Below are positions 57,555-64,000 of a DNA stretch of 64,000 nucleotides, piece after piece. Positions within the stretch are counted from its first letter, which is position 1, and each line of letters starts with the position of its first letter. Where the stretch lies: contig NC_014014.1 of the NCBI RefSeq assembly GCF_000025845.1, positions 310,001-374,000 on the forward strand. The letters are read 5' to 3'. The translations under genes were made by a program, and so were the position numbers. The stretch comes from Mycoplasma crocodyli MP145 (GTDB lineage: Bacteria > Bacillota_I > Bacilli_A > Mycoplasmatales > Metamycoplasmataceae). The notes under the pieces were generated by a model that worked only from the letters and a program-made list of their open reading frames with translations, had not been told where the DNA came from and ran no database searches.

Positions 57555-58052
57555 ATGTCAGAATCAAACTTAAAAATTGCTAAAAGACAAGTAGTTAATG
57601 AAATTAAAGAAAAAATTAGTTCATCACATGCTATTGCCTTTGCTGAATACCGTGGTTTAACAGTTGCTAATTTATTACAACTTAGAAGAGAAGCTAAAAA
57701 ATTAAATGTTGAAATTAAAGTTTATAAAAACCGTTTATTTAAATTAGCGGCTTCTCAAAATGGATTTGAAGATTTATCAGAACATTTAATTGGACCAAAC
57801 ATCTTTGCATTCTCAAATGGAGATGATATGTCTGCTGCAAAATTATTAGTTAAATTTGCAAAAGAAACAAAGATTATGGTTGTTAAAGCCGGAACCTATG
57901 AAGGCAAAGTTATTGATGCTAAAGGCGTTGCAACTGTTGCTTCTTTACCAACTTATGAAGAAGCACTTGCAATACTTGGACGTTCACTTATGTCTCCACT
58001 ACAAAAATTATCTCTTTCACTTAAATTAGTTAGTGAAGGAAAAACTGAATAA
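57555..58052 (+). CDS. rplJ: Ribosomal protein L10
   Basis: Stalk base protein of the 50S subunit, 165 aa. It links L7/L12 dimers to 23S rRNA. Family motifs: AIAFAEYRGLTV, LRREAKKLNVEIKVYKNRLF, LIGPNIFAFS and the C-terminal LAILGRSLMSPLQKL followed by the L12-binding helix. The ATG at 57555 is chosen, preceded by an unusually strong AAAGGGGGG; a TTG one codon earlier is in frame. It precedes rplL by 21 bp in the same operon. Confidence 0.97.
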   Translation: MSESNLKIAKRQVVNEIKEKISSSHAIAFAEYRGLTVANLLQLRREAKKLNVEIKVYKNRLFKLAASQNGFEDLSEHLIGPNIFAFSNGDDMSAAKLLVKFAKETKIMVVKAGTYEGKVIDAKGVATVASLPTYEEALAILGRSLMSPLQKLSLSLKLVSEGKTE

Positions 58053-58073
58053 AATATCGAAAGGAAAATTATT

Positions 58074-58442
58074 ATGGCAAAACTTACAAAAGAAACTTTT
58101 ATATCATCATTAAAAGAAATGTCAATTAAAGAAGTTATGGAACTTGTTGATGCAATGAAGGAAGAGTTCGGAATCGACCCTACAGCAGCTATGGCTGTTG
58201 CAGCAGCTCCTTCAGGAGATGAACCGGCAGCTAAAACAGAAGTTAAAGTTACATTAAAAACAGCTACTAACAAAGTTGCGGTTATTAAAGTTGTTAAAGA
58301 CTTACTTGGAATTGGATTGATGGACGCTAAAAAAATCGTTGATGGTGTTCCTGCTGTTATTAAAGAAAACATTAAACCAGAAGAAGCTGAAGCTATTAAA
58401 GCTCAATTAGTAGAAGCTGGTGCTGAAGTTTCAATCGACTAA
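58074..58442 (+). CDS. rplL: Ribosomal protein L7/L12
   Basis: Stalk protein that recruits translation GTPases, 122 aa. N-terminal dimerisation helices (about 1-40), a short Ala/Pro-rich hinge (VAAAPSGDEPAA) and the C-terminal domain with KVAVIKVVKDLLGIGLMDAKKIVDG are all present. The ribosome site GAAAGG precedes the ATG. It ends in a strong terminator. Composition is less AT-rich than average. Confidence 0.98.
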   Translation: MAKLTKETFISSLKEMSIKEVMELVDAMKEEFGIDPTAAMAVAAAPSGDEPAAKTEVKVTLKTATNKVAVIKVVKDLLGIGLMDAKKIVDGVPAVIKENIKPEEAEAIKAQLVEAGAEVSID

Positions 58443-58452
58443 TAATTGATAT

Positions 58453-58482
58453 AAAAAAGAGGTAAAAAAAACCTCTTTTTTT
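58453..58482 (+). terminator. Terminator of rplJ-rplL
   Basis: AAAAAGAGGT pairs with ACCTCTTTTT and is followed by T residues. Confidence 0.85.
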
Positions 58483-58767
58483 AATTTTATTTTTTTATTT
58501 TTTTAAAAAAAACAAAAAAGATGTATTAACAAAAATTTTAACAAAAATATTTAACATTTGTTAAAAGATTTATTTACCTATAATATAGTGCAATATTTTT
58601 TTATATTGATGTTTATTTATTTTTTCATAAACTAAAAAAAAATTATTTTTTTCTACAAAAAACATTAAAAATATGCTATTAAAAATAAAATATTTTAGTA
58701 ATATATTAATGCTTAATTAATGCCTGCATTTAATGTGGTGTGTTATTTTTATATTTTAAGGAGTTAT
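58483..58767 (+). promoter_or_regulatory. rpoBC upstream region with repeated TTAACA boxes
   Basis: No gene. TTAACAAAAAT occurs twice (about 58526 and 58539) and a third TTAACA begins the palindrome TTAACATTTGTTAA (58551-58564). This overlaps a possible -35 (TTGTTA, 58558-58563); a -10 TATAAT follows at 58579-58584. The leader to rpoB is about 180 nt. The boxes may bind a regulator of RNA polymerase synthesis. Confidence 0.45.
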
Positions 58768-61700
58768 ATGGCAGAATTAAATTACAGAATTAGTAAATTT
58801 GGTCCTAAAACATCAAGACGTGATTACTCAGTAACTAAGTATTCACTTCCAGTTTTTGATATTCTAGCAACCAACAAAGAAAGTTTTGATAAATTCTTAA
58901 AAGAAGGTATTGAAGAAGCTTTAATGGAACACTATCCAATTGAAGCGTCTAACAAACAAGTTAAGTTAGATTACATCAAAAAATCTTTAAGAATTGAATA
59001 CCCTTACAAAAAAGGACCATCAGAAGGTGAAGAAATTAGAAAGTGTAAAGCTAAAGGAATGAACTTTAGTGCAAGAATCTATGCTGAACTACAAAGAGAA
59101 ATCACTGAAACAGGAGAAATCAAAAGAGATGAAGTTCTCTTAGGAGAAATTCCAATGATCACTAGTGGTGGAAGTTTCATTATCAATGGTTCGGAAAAAG
59201 TTATAGTAAGTCAGTTGATTAGATCACCTGGTGCTTATTTTGGTCGTGGAGTTAGAAATAAACAATCTGATGACTTGTTTAACAAGGTTGAAGTTTTACC
59301 AAGAATAGGTTCATGACTTGAAATTTCACATAAAATTACAACTTCAAATATTGATGTTGTAAAAATAAAAATCGACAAAAATAAAAATGTTAATTTAGCA
59401 ACGTTTTTAGGTGCGTTAGGTTTGAATACAAAAATGATGTACAAATATTTTGGTAATAGTAAAGAACTTGAAGAAACTATTACAAAAGATAAATTTGTAA
59501 ATCAAGAGAATCTAAGTGATGCGGAAATAACTGATTTATGTCAAGAAGAATTGTTTAGATGACTTAGAAAAGGTGATCGTATTTCTGATGAAGCCAAAAA
59601 AACTCTTTTACCAAGTATTTTATTTGATAAAAAAAGATATAACTTGTCAATAACAGGTCGTTATATGTTAAATAATAAACTTTCATTAGTTGATAGAATT
59701 ACAAATACATATTTAGCTGAAGATATAAAAAATAAAAACAATGAAGTTGTTTTCCATAATGGGACATTTATTGATTATAAACTAGCACTTGATATTCAAA
59801 AATCATTTGACGAAGGTGAAGTTGCTACTGTTTATATTGACACTTTAAGAGGTGAAAATGTTTATTACAAACTTGTTGATCAAAATAAAGCATTAGCAAA
59901 GAGATGCAAAATTGCAATTGTAAAAGTTTATCCAAATCGTAAATGAATGGAAGATGCTGATAAAAAACCTGTTATCGTTATTGGTAATGACCCCAAATCT
60001 GTCGAACAACACCTTTTAATTTCTGATATTGTTGCTGTTGTTGGTTACTATTTTAACTTAATTGATGGTGTAGGTCAAGATGATGATCCTGATTCAATGG
60101 TTAATAAACGTATTGTTTCTGTTGGTGAATTATTGCAAAACCAACTTAATGTTGCATTAGCAAAATTGGAAAAAACAACCAGAGAAAGAATGGGAGCTAA
60201 AGAAACAGAAAAAGTTACTTCAAAAAATGTTACTAACAATAAATTATTAACTAATCAAATGAAAACTTTCTTTAACTCTTCAAAACTTTCACAATTTATG
60301 GATCAAATTAACCCACTTGCAGAAGTTTCTAATAAAAGACGTGTTACTTCGCTAGGGCCAGGAGGTCTTAACAGAGATACTGCTCAATTTGAAGTTCGGG
60401 ATGTTCATTCAACTCACTATGGAAGAATTTGTCCAATTGAAACTCCTGAAGGACCTAACATCGGGCTTATTCTTAACTATGCTACTTATGCAAAAGTTAA
60501 TGAACACGGGTTCTTACAAACTCCTTATTTTAAAGTTAATAATGGTGTAATTGATTATGAAGATTTAAGATACCTAACCGCATCTGAAGAAACAGGATTA
60601 GCTTTTGCTCAATCTTCAGTAAGGGTTGATGATACAAACAAAATAATTGAAAAAACTTTAACAATAAGAAAAGATTACAATTATATTATTGGTAAACCAA
60701 GTGAAATAGATTTTATCGAAGTCTCATCAAAACAAATGGTTTCTGTTGCTGCAGCAGCTATTCCTTTTCTTGAAAACGATGATGCTAACCGTGCACTTAT
60801 GGGTGCTAACATGCAACGTCAATCAGTTCCGCTTATCGAAGCTGAAGCTCCATTAGTCGCAACTGGTATCGAAAAAGACATAGCTCTATATTCTGCTTAT
60901 AACTTCCGAGCAAAAAACGATGGAGTTGTTAGTTATGTTGATTCTTTTAAAATCTATGTTAAAACACATGATAAAGGAACTCAAGATAAATATTATTTAA
61001 AAAACTTTGAACGTAGTAACCAAGGAACAGTAATTTGTCAAAAATCAATTGTTAAAGTTGGTGATGAAGTTAAAAAAGGTGATTTATTGGTTGATGGTTC
61101 ATCGTTTAAAGATGGTGAATTAGCACTTGGTAAAAACGTTTTAGTTGCTTTTACTACATATAATGGATATAACTATGAAGATGCCGTTATTCTTAATGAG
61201 CGTCTTGTTAAAGATGATGTATATACATCAATACATATCGAAGAACAAACGGTTTTATTTAGATCGAGTAAAGCTGGTGATGATAAACTAACTGCTGACA
61301 TTCCAAATACATCAAAATTCTCAACAAGAAACTTAGATGAGTATGGAATTGTAAGAGTTGGTAGCGAAGTTATTGCCGGAGATGTTTTGGTTGGAAGAGT
61401 TTCGCCAAAAGGTGAAGAAAACCCTTCACAGGAAGAAAAACTTTTAATGGCAATTTTACAACAAAGACCTCTAAACGACAAAGATACTTCTTTAAGAGTT
61501 AAAAATGGTCACAATGGAACAGTTATAGGAATTGAAGTTTTATCAAGAGAAACAGGAGACATCCTCGAAGACGGAATTGATAAAATAGTTAAAGTTTCTA
61601 TTGCCCAAAAACGTAAAATTAAAGTTGGTGATAAAATGGCTGGTCGTCATGGAAACAAAGGGGTTATATCTGTTGTTTTACCTGAAGAAGACATGCCATA

Positions 61701-62368
61701 TCTTGAAGACGGAACACCGGTTGATATTATGCTTAATCCTCAAGGGGTTCCTTCTCGTATGAATATAGGTCAAGTTTTAGAACTTCACTTAGGAATGGCT
61801 GCAAGAAAATTAAACACAAAATTTGTTACACCATCTTTTGATGGAGTTAAGAAAAGTGATATAGAAGATGTTCTTGAAGAAGCGGGACTTGATAAAAGCG
61901 GTAAAGCTTATTTAATCGATCCTATTACAGGTAAAAAATTAGATAAACCAGTTTCAGTTGGAGTTATGTATATGCTAAAACTTAGCCATATGGTTGATGA
62001 CAAAATGCATGCACGTAGTGTTGGCCCATATTCGCTTATCACACAACAACCATTAGGAGGAAAATCTCAAAATGGGGGACAAAGATTCGGAGAAATGGAA
62101 ACGTGAGCTATTGAATCTTATGGAGCAACAAATGTGTTACAAGAAATCTTGACATACAAATCAGATGATATTCAAGGTCGTAACATATTATATGCATCAT
62201 TAGCAACAGGTAAGGAATTACCTAAACCTGGAATTCCTGAATCATTTAACGTTTTAAGTTATGAATTAAGAGGTTTAGGAATTAAGCTTGAAACAAAAGA
62301 AGCTGAAATTCTTGAAGATGGTGATGATACTGATATAGTTCAACACTGAGAAAGTGAAGGAGTAGTTA

Positions 62369-62382
<14 letters not shown>
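58768..62382 (+). CDS. rpoB: RNA polymerase beta subunit
   Basis: Core transcription subunit, 1204 aa. Start at ATG 58768 with AAGGAG seven bases upstream; the frame is open further upstream but without homology. Conserved blocks: [17 protein letters not shown] (fork/rifampicin cluster I area), [16 protein letters not shown] and LSALGPGGL-like [61 protein letters not shown], and near the end [16 protein letters not shown], then Trp as TGA. Position 'NKRRVTS' keeps the usual rifampicin-pocket Arg residues, while the classic LSQFMDQ appears as KLSQFMDQ. It overlaps rpoC by 14 bp. Confidence 0.98.

Positions 62383-64000
<1,618 letters not shown>

Noticed and set aside
58720-58767. Upstream extension of rpoB to the ATG at 58720
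   Set aside because: The extra residues lack homology and the ATG at 58768 has a good AAGGAG site.

Overview
The window is a 64 kb stretch of a very AT-rich mollicute chromosome. UGA is read as tryptophan throughout: every long gene has in-frame TGA codons at positions where the protein family expects Trp. Gene content (ComEA/ComEC, Opp-type transporter, lipoproteins with the Cys lipobox, domains resembling Lipoprotein_17, RpoB/RpoC without wall-associated neighbours) suggests a mycoplasma of the hominis group (Mycoplasmopsis/Metamycoplasma type). I cannot name the species from sequence alone.

Layout. 1-5.85 kb (+): end of a cardiolipin synthase, HPr, and an Opp-like transporter (oppB, oppC, substrate-binding lipoprotein) with no ATPase genes beside it. 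5.88 kb: tRNA-Leu. 6.1-19.0 kb (+): a surface-antigen locus. It holds a four-gene operon (decayed ABC ATPase, permease with a large exposed loop, 795-aa surface protein, about 1180-aa lipoprotein) and, upstream, a second lipoprotein gene preceded by scraps of the same ATPase and surface-protein genes. The whole operon was therefore once duplicated in tandem. The two lipoprotein genes form a mosaic of near-identical and diverged blocks; the downstream copy is frameshifted in a short A tract. 19.2 kb: tRNA-Ser. 19.3-24 kb (-): nitroreductase, P2A-type cation ATPase, K+ channel. 24.1-27.9 kb (+): gmk, PP2C phosphatase, Ser/Thr kinase, rsgA, rpe operon.

28-37 kb (-): one long co-directional run, rarA, pheS, ung, pheT, glyA, then a Sau3AI-like restriction enzyme and its C5 cytosine methyltransferase, both tightly joined to the 3' end of glyA. 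37.2-39.7 kb (-): a transposase-like gene and a heavily decayed membrane-anchored surface protein gene. 39.8-42.6 kb: tRNA-Thr, tRNA-Ser, a small membrane protein, a divergent MIP-like channel, pgsA, a membrane-anchored hypothetical protein and RNase P RNA. 42.9-47.6 kb: a defence cluster with a GmrSD-like DUF262/HNH protein facing a type II restriction-modification pair whose methyltransferase carries an (AG)19 tract and is out of frame in this sequence. 47.6-53.2 kb (-): two repeat-bearing lipoproteins, one with almost identical 303-bp tandem repeats and one of 1333 aa ending in a transglutaminase-like domain.

53.3-64 kb (+): comEA, comEC, holA, an unidentified 455-aa gene, rplJ-rplL behind an L10-type leader, and rpoB-rpoC (rpoC runs off the end).

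The most interesting parts are the duplicated and mosaic ABC-linked surface operon, whose permease, surface protein and lipoprotein share a short recurring sequence motif, and the phase-variable restriction-modification pair.
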